A DNA stretch of 13,074 bases from Actinomycetota bacterium (GTDB taxonomy: Bacteria > Actinomycetota > Actinomycetes > S36-B12 > UBA5976): contig CANBWF010000031.1 in NCBI GenBank assembly GCA_947373075.1, positions 1-13,074 on the forward strand, given 5' to 3'. Of the stretch, positions 1 through 7,386 are shown one piece after another (the first letter of the stretch is position 1; every line of letters begins with the position of its first letter). A program made the translations under genes and the position numbers. Under the pieces are notes generated by a model. That model saw only the letters and a list, made by a program, of their open reading frames with translations. It was not told the DNA's origin and searched no databases.

Positions 1-153
1 TGGGTAGGAGTTAGCCCCTGGCTTAACATCGCCGAAGCAGTGCACGTCGACATCAATGAGTTTGCGCAGCTCGTGGACCAGGTGTTCCACATGAACACCA
101 GCGCCGCCGTACACGTCAGGTGGCCATTCTCGAGTAACTATTGATATCCGCAC
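1..153 (-). CDS. glgA: Glycogen synthase / alpha-maltose-1-phosphate synthase, N-terminal part
   Basis: Only the first 51 codons are present; the gene runs off the left edge. The reverse strand reads from GTG at 153 and gives MRISIVTREWPPDVYGGAG followed by VHVEHLVHELRKL and DVDVHCFG. This is the N-terminus of the actinobacterial GT4-type enzyme (Mycobacterium GlgM/GlgA type), with the glycine-rich YGGAGVH turn that contributes to the nucleotide-sugar site. The family transfers glucose from ADP-glucose, to alpha-1,4-glucan or to glucose-1-phosphate making maltose-1-phosphate; which activity applies cannot be told from 51 residues. GTG 153 is the only start in frame, because a stop lies four codons upstream (163-165). 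It is divergent from glgC, which makes its ADP-glucose substrate, the same arrangement as Rv1212c/Rv1213 in M. tuberculosis. No Shine-Dalgarno is seen, and a TAGGCT-N6-GTG arrangement suggests a leaderless transcript. Confidence 0.9.
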   Translation of the reverse strand, partial: MRISIVTREWPPDVYGGAGVHVEHLVHELRKLIDVDVHCFGDVKPGANSYP

Positions 154-187
154 ACTGTAAGCCTAGACCTTTGAGTAGGCTAGGGCT
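154..187. promoter_or_regulatory. Divergent glgA/glgC promoter region with mirror-image -10 elements
   Basis: Only 34 bp separate the two GTG starts. On the plus strand TAGGCT (176-181) lies exactly 6 nt before the glgC GTG. On the minus strand the same hexamer TAGGCT (165-160) lies exactly 6 nt before the glgA GTG. TAnnnT at this distance is the usual layout of actinobacterial leaderless promoters, where the start codon is the first transcribed base. The two hexamers form an inverted repeat with a 10-bp centre. Neither gene has a convincing ribosome site. Transcription start sites are inferred. Confidence 0.5.
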
Positions 188-1408
188 GTGCGCCGTCGTC
201 AAAATGTCCTCAGTATGGTTCTCGCCGGTGGCGAGGGCAAGAGACTGATGCCATTAACTGCGGACCGAGCCAAGCCTGCAGTTCCATTTGGTGGTTCCTA
301 TCGCCTAATCGACTTTGTTCTTTCAAACTTAGTTAATGCGGGTTTCTTGCGCATTTGCGTTTTGACGCAGTACAAATCACATTCACTTGATCGCCACATC
401 ACAACTTCATGGCAAGTTGGAACTTTGCTGGGCGACTTCGTAACCTCAGTTCCAGCGCAACAGCGACTCGGACCTCGTTGGTACACGGGTTCAGCTGATG
501 CGATTTTCCAGAGCCTTAACTTGGTTTATGATTCACTTCCTGATTACATTTTGGTATTCGGCGCTGATCACGTTTATCGCATGGATGCTTCACAGATGTT
601 GGAAGCGCACATTGCCTCTGGCGCAAGTGTCACTGTCGCTGGAATTCGGGTGTCAAAAGATTCTGCATCTGAATTCGGGGTAATCGAGACTGATGAATCA
701 GGCCAGCGCATTACTCGCTTCCACGAAAAGCCAGCTAATCCACCAACCATTCCAGGTTCACCAGATCAGTCTTACGCCTCCATGGGTAATTACATTTTTA
801 ATACCGATGCATTAATTGCAGCTCTGCAAAAAGATGCTGCTGATGAAAATTCCATTCACGATATGGGAACCAACATCATTCCGATGATGACAGCAGCTGG
901 TGAAGCTGCCGTTTACGATTTCGATTTGAATGAAGTTCCTGGTGCGACCACTCGCGATCGAGGCTATTGGCGCGATGTTGGAACTCTTGATACTTACCAC
1001 GAAGCACACATGGACCTTGTTTCTGTACATCCAATTTTCAATCTCTACAACGATCATTGGCCGATCCTGACAAACATGCCATCCCTTGCACCAGCAAAGT
1101 TTGTTCAGGGTGGAACCGCACATGAATCTATTGTTGGCGCAGGATCCATTTTGGCTGGCGCGCACGTTCGCAACTCAGTGGTGGCTAACGCAGTTCGGGT
1201 AGAAGAAGGCGCTTATGTCGATGGCACTGTGCTTATGCCTGGAGTTCGTGTTGGTCGTGGGGCTGTGATTCGAAATGCAATCTTAGATAAAAACATCATT
1301 GTGCCTGACGGCGCTCAAATTGGCGTTGATCTTGACTTAGATCGTCAGCGGTACACCGTTAGTGATGGCGGAATTGTTGTGCTTGGTAAAGGCCAGCAAG
1401 TTCTTTAA
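188..1408 (+). CDS. glgC: Glucose-1-phosphate adenylyltransferase (ADP-glucose pyrophosphorylase)
   Basis: This 406-residue protein makes ADP-glucose and pyrophosphate from ATP and glucose-1-phosphate, the committed step of bacterial glycogen synthesis in the cytosol. The N-terminal nucleotidyltransferase domain has the signature loop VLAGGEGKRLMPLT (residues 11-24), then RAKPAVPFGG (27-36), and later the YWRDVGTLDTYHEAHMDL segment typical of GlgC. The last 100 or so residues are the left-handed beta-helix with hexapeptide-like repeats (VRNSVV, VRVEEGAYVDG, GRGAVIRNAILDKN), which carries allosteric and tetramer contacts in the family. The length matches the family (about 400-430). The start is GTG; the next in-frame ATG (residue 10) lies inside the conserved loop region, so the GTG is preferred. 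It is divergent from glgA, and its stop lies 2 bp from the stop of the convergent mutT1-like gene. Confidence 0.95.
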   Translation: MRRRQNVLSMVLAGGEGKRLMPLTADRAKPAVPFGGSYRLIDFVLSNLVNAGFLRICVLTQYKSHSLDRHITTSWQVGTLLGDFVTSVPAQQRLGPRWYTGSADAIFQSLNLVYDSLPDYILVFGADHVYRMDASQMLEAHIASGASVTVAGIRVSKDSASEFGVIETDESGQRITRFHEKPANPPTIPGSPDQSYASMGNYIFNTDALIAALQKDAADENSIHDMGTNIIPMMTAAGEAAVYDFDLNEVPGATTRDRGYWRDVGTLDTYHEAHMDLVSVHPIFNLYNDHWPILTNMPSLAPAKFVQGGTAHESIVGAGSILAGAHVRNSVVANAVRVEEGAYVDGTVLMPGVRVGRGAVIRNAILDKNIIVPDGAQIGVDLDLDRQRYTVSDGGIVVLGKGQQVL

Positions 1409-1410
1409 AT

Positions 1411-2334
1411 CTAGTCAGTTAGCCGATGACGTTCCACGGCAACAATTTGTTGTAAATCATGATTTGCGCGGTGATAAACCACATAAGAGCCTGGCGCTAA
1501 TGCCGGGTCAAATGCATCCTCAACTTCGTGCGTGAGATTAAATCTCTCAGCAAGAGTCTGCATAACTGTGGGCATCACCGGTCGGTGTGTGCAAAGCACT
1601 AGTGCGTCACTTGTGTCAGCAAGGAAACTAACACGTTCGTTCGCATTCACTGGATTCTCGGTATGTCGTTCTTCACTTAACGAAGCTTCAAGCGCAATCG
1701 GCACACTTCTTACGCTGGCGAATGGCCCAACTGTGTCACGGCACCTTCTTGAGTCAGACGAATGAATGGTATTAATGCCAAAAGCAGCTAACACGCTACT
1801 AAGTCCGTGTGCCTGCATTCGTCCAACCGCTGTTAACGGGCGACTTGCATCGTTCGCTGATAACGCGTCATTTGAAAGTTTCCACTCGGCACGCTTCATT
1901 GCTTGGGTATGGCGAAGCACTATGAACGGAGTAGTTGGAACTTGCTGCGCTGCAGCTCGCAAAACATCTGCATCGTGTTCGTAAGTGAGTTTCTTAATCG
2001 CTTTGTTTAGCGGCAGCCAAAGTATCTCATCCACTTCGTCATTTGGCACGAATGTTCCGCCAACGATTGTGGCATTCCAATAGAAAACTGCCTTTGGCAC
2101 ATCTTTAACTAAATACTGCTGAGTTGGTAGTGGGGCACCTAGTACAACGGCGAATCCAGTTTCTTCCCGAACTTCACGAATAGCAGCTGAAATTATGTGC
2201 TCACCCGGTTCTACTTTGCCTTTAGGCAAAGTCCAGTCGGATCGGTGCGCACGATGTATCAACAGATACTCAGTGCCTGATTTTCCTTGACGAGTTGGAA
2301 CCGCTCCGGAGGCGATTACGGAATCATCGAACAC
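1411..2334 (-). CDS. mutT1: Nudix hydrolase with C-terminal histidine phosphatase domain (MutT1 type)
   Basis: This 307-residue two-domain protein has a complete Nudix box at residues 39-61, with G39, E45 and the REVREETGF segment (53-61) that binds the catalytic metal. Residues from about 136 form a histidine-phosphatase/SixA-like domain: the LRHTQA motif carries the nucleophile His142, SSDSRRCRDT (192-201) resembles the family's SSPxxRxxxT segment, and THRPVMP (249-255) carries the second His250. Mycobacterial MutT1 has the same order and acts on 8-oxo-(d)GTP and dinucleoside polyphosphates, so nucleotide sanitation is the likely role; the substrate is inferred from the family. The start is GTG at 2334, 11 bp inside the 3' end of ppk, so the two are an overlapping operon, matching Rv2984-Rv2985. 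Only a weak AGG precedes the start, so translation may depend on coupling to ppk. The gene ends 2 bp from the convergent glgC stop. Confidence 0.9.
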   Translation of the reverse strand: MFDDSVIASGAVPTRQGKSGTEYLLIHRAHRSDWTLPKGKVEPGEHIISAAIREVREETGFAVVLGAPLPTQQYLVKDVPKAVFYWNATIVGGTFVPNDEVDEILWLPLNKAIKKLTYEHDADVLRAAAQQVPTTPFIVLRHTQAMKRAEWKLSNDALSANDASRPLTAVGRMQAHGLSSVLAAFGINTIHSSDSRRCRDTVGPFASVRSVPIALEASLSEERHTENPVNANERVSFLADTSDALVLCTHRPVMPTVMQTLAERFNLTHEVEDAFDPALAPGSYVVYHRANHDLQQIVAVERHRLTD

Positions 2335-4483
2335 TGCGCAGGCCTACTCTGTTTAAAATGTTTTCCAATTTTCGGGGAGACGTGCTTGAAACTTGTACTC
2401 GGTTTGTTGGGTGAAGGGCGATTAGTTGCTCTTGATAGTCAGGCAGAGTTTCACCATCAGCATCCAGGTAATGACGAGTCCATTCACCAACCTGATCCAA
2501 GTGCCATGATGCGCTCGAGTCTGAGAGTCCGAGATCAAGAACTTGCTTAACTGTCTGCGCATCTGCAGCGCCGAGGCGTACTAAACATTCAACTCGACGA
2601 TCAAGATTTCGATGCATCATGTCAGCTGAACCAATCCATGATTCCAATTGACCACCATTATTGAATTCAAATACTCGGCTGTGTTCAAGGAAGCGACCAA
2701 GAACCGAACGCACTTTAATGTTTTCGGAAAGTCCAGTTACGCCAGGTCGGACCGCGCAAATTCCACGAACTAAGACTTCGACGTTCACCCCAGCTTGTGA
2801 GGCTCGGTAAAGCGCATCGATTACAACTTCGTCGACCATTGAGTTGCACTTGATTCGAATCTGCGCATCTTGGCCATCTTTAGCAAATTGAGCTTCACGT
2901 TCAATGCGTTCAACAAGTCCTTCGCGCAGTGCCCCTGGTGCAACAAGCAAACGATGGTAATCACCTTGTGTGGCATAGCCGGATAGATGGTTGAACAAGC
3001 CCGCTACATCTTCACCAATTTCTGGATCAGTTGTTAGCAGACCAAAATCTTCGTACATTCGCGCAGTCTTTGGGTTGTAGTTACCCGTTCCGATGTGCAC
3101 GTAACGGCGCAGTTTGCCTGCGTCACTTCGGACAACCATACAAAGTTTTGCATGCGTCTTTAACCCAACGAGACCATAAACAACATGGACTCCAGCTTCT
3201 TCAAGTTTGCGGGCCCAATCGATGTTATTTTGCTCATCAAAACGTGCCTTAATTTCAACGACAGCTAGAACTTGCTTGCCCATCTCTGCTGCGTTGATTA
3301 GCGCATCAACAATCGGGGAGTCACCAGATGTGCGGTAAAGGGTCTGCTTAATCGCAAGTACATGCGGATCTTCAGATGCCTGCTCCAAAAACAGTTGCAT
3401 ACTTGTTGAAAATGAATCGTATGGATGATGAAGTAAAACATCGCGGTTACGCATAACTTCAAGAACATTTGGGGCACTGGCTGATTCAACTGCTGCTAGT
3501 GCGGTGCTCGTATGCGGAACAAATGATGGCAACTTTAAATCGCCACGGTTTAGTGAGGAAAGTTCCATCAAGGACTTAAGGTCAAGCGGACCTTCAAGAC
3601 GAAAAACTTCATTCTCGGTTACGCCTAGTTCACTAATCAAAAGTTCTAGAACGTGCTCGTCGACTGAATCTTCGACTTCAAGTCGAACAGGCGGACCAAA
3701 CCGACGACGCATGAGTTCGCGCTCTAATGCCTGAAGCAAGTTCTCGGCGTCGTCTTCTTCAACTTCTAAGTCCTCATTACGAGTAACTCGGAAAGTGTGC
3801 TGTTGTACAACTTCCATGCCCGGGAAAAGCATTTGAGAATGTGCAGCAATCACATCTTCCAATGGCACGAGTCGCTGTTTATTTGCTTGCAAGAAACGGG
3901 GCAGAGAAGGCGGAACTTTAACGCGGGCGAACAATTCATTGTGTGTTTGTGGATTGCGCACAAGAATTGCCAAATTAAGTGACAAGCCAGAGATGTAGGG
4001 GAACGGATGTGATGGGTCTACAGCCAGTGGAGTTAGAACTGGGAATACCTGTTCGTTGAAAAGTTTTGTCAGAGTATCTTGCTCGTCTTGAGTGAGTTCT
4101 TCCCAGCGTAAAATTTCAATTCCATTTGCAACTAGTGCAGGCAGTAACTCAGATCTAAAGATGTGTGATTGCTCTGTCATCAATTCGTGACTACGAGCCA
4201 ACACTGATTCGTGAACTTCGACTGGCATACTGCCACTTGCAGATTTAACCGCGATACCAGTTGCAATTCGACGTTTGAGGCCTGCCACTCGAACCATGAA
4301 AAATTCATCTAGGTTGCTAGCAAAAATTGAGAGGTATTTAACCCGTTCAAGCAACGGCAAATCCTGGTCTTCCGCTAATTCAAGAACGCGCTTATTGAAG
4401 GCAAGCCAAGACAATTCGCGATCTAGGAAGCGATCTGCAGGTAGATCACCTGATGAGTCGCGCAAGGTCTCTGGAGTTGTCAT
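2324..4483 (-). CDS. ppk: Polyphosphate kinase 1
   Basis: PPK1 reversibly polymerises the gamma-phosphate of ATP into inorganic polyphosphate. Starting at ATG 4483 the protein has 719 residues, near the family norm of about 690-740. The N-terminal domain begins with DRFLDRELSWLAFNKRVLEL and continues with SNLDEFFMVRVAGLKRR. The middle contains HHPYDSFSTSMQLF and LAIKQTLYRTSGDSP. The C-terminal phospholipase-D-like kinase half contains GLKTHAK, the autophosphorylated histidine in YVHIGTGNYN (His463), the second conserved histidine in RFLEHSR (His601), and SADMMHRNLDRRVE. An in-frame TTG at 4513 would add 10 residues (LTFLCQPLP...) unlike PPK1 and lying in the repeat-containing 5' region, so the ATG is preferred. 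No clear ribosome site precedes either start; CAACCT lies 6 nt before the ATG, so a leaderless mRNA is possible. It overlaps the downstream mutT1-like gene by 11 bp. Confidence 0.96.
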   Translation of the reverse strand: MTTPETLRDSSGDLPADRFLDRELSWLAFNKRVLELAEDQDLPLLERVKYLSIFASNLDEFFMVRVAGLKRRIATGIAVKSASGSMPVEVHESVLARSHELMTEQSHIFRSELLPALVANGIEILRWEELTQDEQDTLTKLFNEQVFPVLTPLAVDPSHPFPYISGLSLNLAILVRNPQTHNELFARVKVPPSLPRFLQANKQRLVPLEDVIAAHSQMLFPGMEVVQQHTFRVTRNEDLEVEEDDAENLLQALERELMRRRFGPPVRLEVEDSVDEHVLELLISELGVTENEVFRLEGPLDLKSLMELSSLNRGDLKLPSFVPHTSTALAAVESASAPNVLEVMRNRDVLLHHPYDSFSTSMQLFLEQASEDPHVLAIKQTLYRTSGDSPIVDALINAAEMGKQVLAVVEIKARFDEQNNIDWARKLEEAGVHVVYGLVGLKTHAKLCMVVRSDAGKLRRYVHIGTGNYNPKTARMYEDFGLLTTDPEIGEDVAGLFNHLSGYATQGDYHRLLVAPGALREGLVERIEREAQFAKDGQDAQIRIKCNSMVDEVVIDALYRASQAGVNVEVLVRGICAVRPGVTGLSENIKVRSVLGRFLEHSRVFEFNNGGQLESWIGSADMMHRNLDRRVECLVRLGAADAQTVKQVLDLGLSDSSASWHLDQVGEWTRHYLDADGETLPDYQEQLIALHPTNRVQVSSTSPRKLENILNRVGLRSVR

Positions 4484-4591
4484 AGGTAAAGGTTGGCATA
4501 GGAAGGTTAACAAGGTCTAGTTGGTTAACGCTCACAGCGTATTTACCACACAGGATATGACGAATGTGCCTATAAATGCCAAGATTTAAGC
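4484..4591. promoter_or_regulatory. Divergent ppk / S51-like intergenic region with GGTTAAC repeats
   Basis: This 108-bp region separates ppk (minus) from the S51-like pair (plus). It holds two direct copies of GGTTAAC (4505-4511 and 4523-4529, 18 bp apart), read as GTTAACC on the ppk strand. Next to them are TCACAGC (4532-4538) and, after 4 nt, TTACCAC (4543-4549). GTTAACC is one base from the GTTCACC units of actinobacterial Pho boxes, and TCACAGC equals the mycobacterial PhoP half site. Phosphate control of ppk would make sense, but the spacing is not the standard one. TATAAA (4571-4576) and CAAGAT (4580-4585, 6 nt before GTG 4592) are possible -10 elements for the plus-strand gene. Confidence 0.3.
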
Positions 4592-5749
4592 GTGACTAGA
4601 CAACTTGTGATTATGGGCAGCGGGGAAACCAGCCCAACTATGGTCACTCCTCATCAGAAGATTTTGGCAAATGTGCCAGCAGGGGAAGAATCGTCAGTCT
4701 TTCTAGATACACCTTTTGGTTTCCAAGAAAATGCCGATGATTTAAGTGTGCGAATTTCTGATTACTTCAAAAACTCTGTCGGCCGCGATATTCAACTGGT
4801 TTCTATGCGCACAGATACGGAGTCTGAAGCAACGATTGCTCGGGCTGTTGCAGCTATCAAACAAGCTGAGTGGTTATTTGCTGGTCCCGGCAGCCCAACT
4901 TATGCATTAACAACTTGGCAGAACTCTGGCTTAGCGGCTCATGTTAGGGACGTACTTACTCGCGGATCAGTTGTGTTTGCATCAGCAGCTGCGCTCACGC
5001 TTGGTTCGCATACCGTGCCTGTTTATGAAATTTATAAAGTCGGTCAGCAGCCATTTTGGTTATCTGGTCTAAATATTCTGGAAACACACACAGGACTAAA
5101 AGCAGTTGTGATTCCACACTTCGATAACACTGAAGGTGCAAACCACGACACTCGGTTCTGTTACCTTGGCGAAACTCGTTTAGCTATGCTGGAAAAGCTC
5201 TTACCGGCCGACACATTTGTTCTCGGCATCGATGAACACACTGGCGTAAGTTTTGATATCGACGAAAAGACAGCAACTGTTTTTGGCCGTGGCGCATTGA
5301 CGCTGCGTAAAGGCACAACCAATCAAACTTTTGCATCAGGTTCAGTACTTACTTGGGATGAGATTGCTGCTGCCGTTTCAGTTGATCGTGTTATCCAAGT
5401 TGAAGACGATAATGAGTCTTCAATTGCGGGAGTAAACGCGCTACTACAAGAAGGAAATATTTCGCAGGCTGTAGCAGAGTTGCTTGAACTTGATACTCAA
5501 GAGCGTGACGTGAGTTTGCGCCGTGAAATTCATGCGGTTATCTCGCAACTAGGCGATTTAGCGGCCACCCCAAAAGTTGACCTAGTCAAAATTCTTTCAC
5601 CGTTTGTTGAAATGTTGTTGCAGTTGCGTCAGTCGGCTCGATCTGATGGCCGATGGGCAGATGCTGACTTAATTCGCGACTCACTTTTAACCCAAAATAT
5701 TGCAATCAAGGATTCGGCAGACGCAACTACTTGGGAGATCACCCAATGA
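4592..5749 (+). CDS. Peptidase S51 / class I glutamine-amidotransferase-like protein with CysS-like C-terminal tail
   Basis: The protein has 385 residues. Residues 1-250 resemble the S51 (dipeptidase E/cyanophycinase) flavodoxin-like fold: VIMGSGE (6-12), AGPGSPTYAL (97-106) where the family has a GG-x-x-x-L loop, PHFDN (175-179) and GIDEHTGV (212-219). At the nucleophile elbow it reads FASAAAL (129-135), not the usual G-x-S-A-G; Ser131 remains but the flanking glycines are alanines, so catalysis is uncertain. Residues 340-385 look like the end of cysteinyl-tRNA synthetase: LRQSAR, then WADADLIRDSLL, then IAIKDSADATTWEI, matching the tail pattern R..AR....W..AD.IRD.L....I...D....T.W. The segment between (about 265-340) is helical and unrecognised. 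There is no signal peptide or membrane segment, so it is probably cytosolic. The start is GTG without an SD. Its TGA stop overlaps the next start (ATGA). The molecular function is not known to me. Confidence 0.75.
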   Translation: MTRQLVIMGSGETSPTMVTPHQKILANVPAGEESSVFLDTPFGFQENADDLSVRISDYFKNSVGRDIQLVSMRTDTESEATIARAVAAIKQAEWLFAGPGSPTYALTTWQNSGLAAHVRDVLTRGSVVFASAAALTLGSHTVPVYEIYKVGQQPFWLSGLNILETHTGLKAVVIPHFDNTEGANHDTRFCYLGETRLAMLEKLLPADTFVLGIDEHTGVSFDIDEKTATVFGRGALTLRKGTTNQTFASGSVLTWDEIAAAVSVDRVIQVEDDNESSIAGVNALLQEGNISQAVAELLELDTQERDVSLRREIHAVISQLGDLAATPKVDLVKILSPFVEMLLQLRQSARSDGRWADADLIRDSLLTQNIAIKDSADATTWEITQ

Positions 5750-6447
5750 TTACGCCAGGACCAATCGCATTAGTTGGTTCCGGGGAGTACCTGCCCGTTA
5801 TGCAGCAGGTAGAAGCTGATTTAATTGCGGGCCGCAACCCTAAATACGTGCAAATTCCAACGGCTGCCGCACCTGAAGGTGAAAAGAGCCTGAATTACTG
5901 GGTCGACTTGGGTATTCGACAAGCCGAACGAATGGGAGTTGAAGCGGTTCCAATAATCGTGCAATCCCGAATAGATGCTGATTCACCAGAGATGGCGCGC
6001 AAAGTTGATGATGCCGGCCTGATTTATTTATCCGGCGGTAACCCTTCTTTCTTAGCGAATACCTTGCGAGACACACTGCTTTGGAAAGCAATTGATTCCG
6101 CATGGCGCAATGGGGCAGCACTTGCTGGCTGTAGCGCTGGGGCGATGGCGTTAGCAGATCACATACCGGGCTTGCGGTTAACTGCGCATGCACCAACTCA
6201 AGGCTTAGGGACACTGCCGCACATCAGAGTTCTTCCGCATTTCGATCGAATGTTTTCACATATGCCCGATTTTTTTGCCAGGTTTATGAATGTGCCTAAA
6301 GGTGTGACTGTCGTAGGAATCGATGAAGATACGGCAATTGTTGGTGGCCCTTACGAATGGGAAGTTCAAGGTCGACAATCAGCGTGGCTATTTGTAGAGG
6401 GCCATCGGGTTGAATTCCCAAGTGGCTCAAAATTGATGACTGAGTAA
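5746..6447 (+). CDS. Peptidase S51-family / class I glutamine-amidotransferase-like protein
   Basis: This 233-residue single-domain protein has the S51-like fold with an intact nucleophile elbow, LAGCSAGAMAL (126-136, Ser130). It also has the LSGGNPSFL loop (95-103), a histidine in LPHFDR (163-168) and GIDEDTA (191-197). Family members are serine peptidases such as aspartyl dipeptidase or cyanophycinase, or uncharacterised relatives, so peptidase or amidase activity is plausible but the substrate is unknown. The start is ATG 5746: it overlaps the upstream stop as ATGA and has GGGAG at 5733-5737 at the right distance. A TTG at 5731 in the same frame lacks any such support. The overlap implies translational coupling with the longer, altered paralogue just upstream, and the two may form a complex in which this one is the active subunit (inference). 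The stop is 1 bp from the convergent mshD stop, with no terminator between them. Confidence 0.85.
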   Translation: MITPGPIALVGSGEYLPVMQQVEADLIAGRNPKYVQIPTAAAPEGEKSLNYWVDLGIRQAERMGVEAVPIIVQSRIDADSPEMARKVDDAGLIYLSGGNPSFLANTLRDTLLWKAIDSAWRNGAALAGCSAGAMALADHIPGLRLTAHAPTQGLGTLPHIRVLPHFDRMFSHMPDFFARFMNVPKGVTVVGIDEDTAIVGGPYEWEVQGRQSAWLFVEGHRVEFPSGSKLMTE

Positions 6448-6448
6448 T

Positions 6449-7372
6449 TTACTTTTCCCGAAACATAATGTCGGTATCCCAATGTGTGAATCCGACAGAT
6501 TCATATAGTTTGATAGCTCGCTCGTTTTGTGCTTCAACATAAAGCATCACAGCTGGTAATCCCTGGTCGCGAAGATATTCAAGTCCGCGCATTGTCAACG
6601 CCCGACCAAGCCCACTTCCAGCAGAAGTCGGCATAACCCCAAGCACGTAAAGTTCGCCAATTTCCGGATGCTGATGATCGCCATGTTTGTGACCGCCATG
6701 AATTTTTGTCCAATTGAATCCGATGATGTTGTCATCTGCATCGATGGCCAAGAAGAAACCAGCTGGGTCAAACCAAGATTCACTCATGCGTATTTGAAGA
6801 TCTTCATTTGTCCAGGAACCTTGATCTGGATGAAGTGTGAAAATCTCTTTATTAGCGGCTAGCCAGGAATCTTCATCTTTGCCAACCACAAAACTACGGA
6901 TCCGAATTCCATCAGGAACTTCGTAAGACTCAATTTGAGTGAATAAAGAGCGGCGCATCTGCCACAACTCGCGAACTTTTGCGTACCCGAGTGCGTTAGC
7001 TAGGAAATGAGCTGTGCCATTTAGGCCATGTGCCCAAAGTCGGATTGGCGCTCCACCAGTCAAAGTCTCAGCAGTTTTCACCAACGCAGTCCCAAGCCCC
7101 TGCCCACGCGCCTCAGGCTCTACAGCAACTTCAACGGCTGGGCCGGCAACGGTATCCGTCACGTCTAAGTGCAGGTAACCAATTAAAGAATTTTCTTGAT
7201 TGCGTGCAAGCAATTGAATCGCGTCTTGATCGCCACCATGATGTAAGTGAATTAGTACATGTTCACCAAGTGGTGCCATTCCATCTTCGATTGCCACCGC
7301 AGCAATAAGGGCTTTTACTTCGGCTACCTCAGTTTGAGTTAGCGCATTGTGTTGCGTGATGAAAAATTCCAT
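6449..7372 (-). CDS. mshD: Mycothiol synthase (Cys-GlcN-Ins N-acetyltransferase)
   Basis: MshD acetylates Cys-GlcN-Ins with acetyl-CoA, the last step in making mycothiol, the main low-molecular-weight thiol of Actinobacteria. The 307-residue protein has two tandem GNAT domains. The N-terminal one carries ARGQGLGTAL (88-97); the C-terminal one carries SAGSGLGRAL (250-259) and NERAIKLYESVGF (283-295), which is the acetyl-CoA-binding and catalytic half in the known enzyme. Family-specific segments HPDQGSWT, GFNWTKIH and GELYVLGV are present. A short His-rich stretch (HGGHKHGDHQHP, about 225-236) follows GFNWTKIH and appears longer than in mycobacterial MshD. ATG 7372 is chosen because AGGG lies 8 nt upstream; GTG 7381, three codons earlier, is too close to it. 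It follows glnR by 14 bp on the same strand, the Rv0818-Rv0819 order. Confidence 0.94.
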   Translation of the reverse strand: MEFFITQHNALTQTEVAEVKALIAAVAIEDGMAPLGEHVLIHLHHGGDQDAIQLLARNQENSLIGYLHLDVTDTVAGPAVEVAVEPEARGQGLGTALVKTAETLTGGAPIRLWAHGLNGTAHFLANALGYAKVRELWQMRRSLFTQIESYEVPDGIRIRSFVVGKDEDSWLAANKEIFTLHPDQGSWTNEDLQIRMSESWFDPAGFFLAIDADDNIIGFNWTKIHGGHKHGDHQHPEIGELYVLGVMPTSAGSGLGRALTMRGLEYLRDQGLPAVMLYVEAQNERAIKLYESVGFTHWDTDIMFREK

Positions 7373-7386
7373 GGCACGCACCCTAT

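Noticed and set aside
4484..4513. TTG start adding 10 residues to PPK
   Set aside because: The extra residues do not resemble PPK1, no ribosome site precedes it, and the stretch overlaps one of the GGTTAAC repeats.
5731..5745. TTG start for the second S51-like gene
   Set aside because: ATG 5746 overlaps the upstream stop as ATGA and has GGGAG upstream; the TTG would itself contain the ribosome site.
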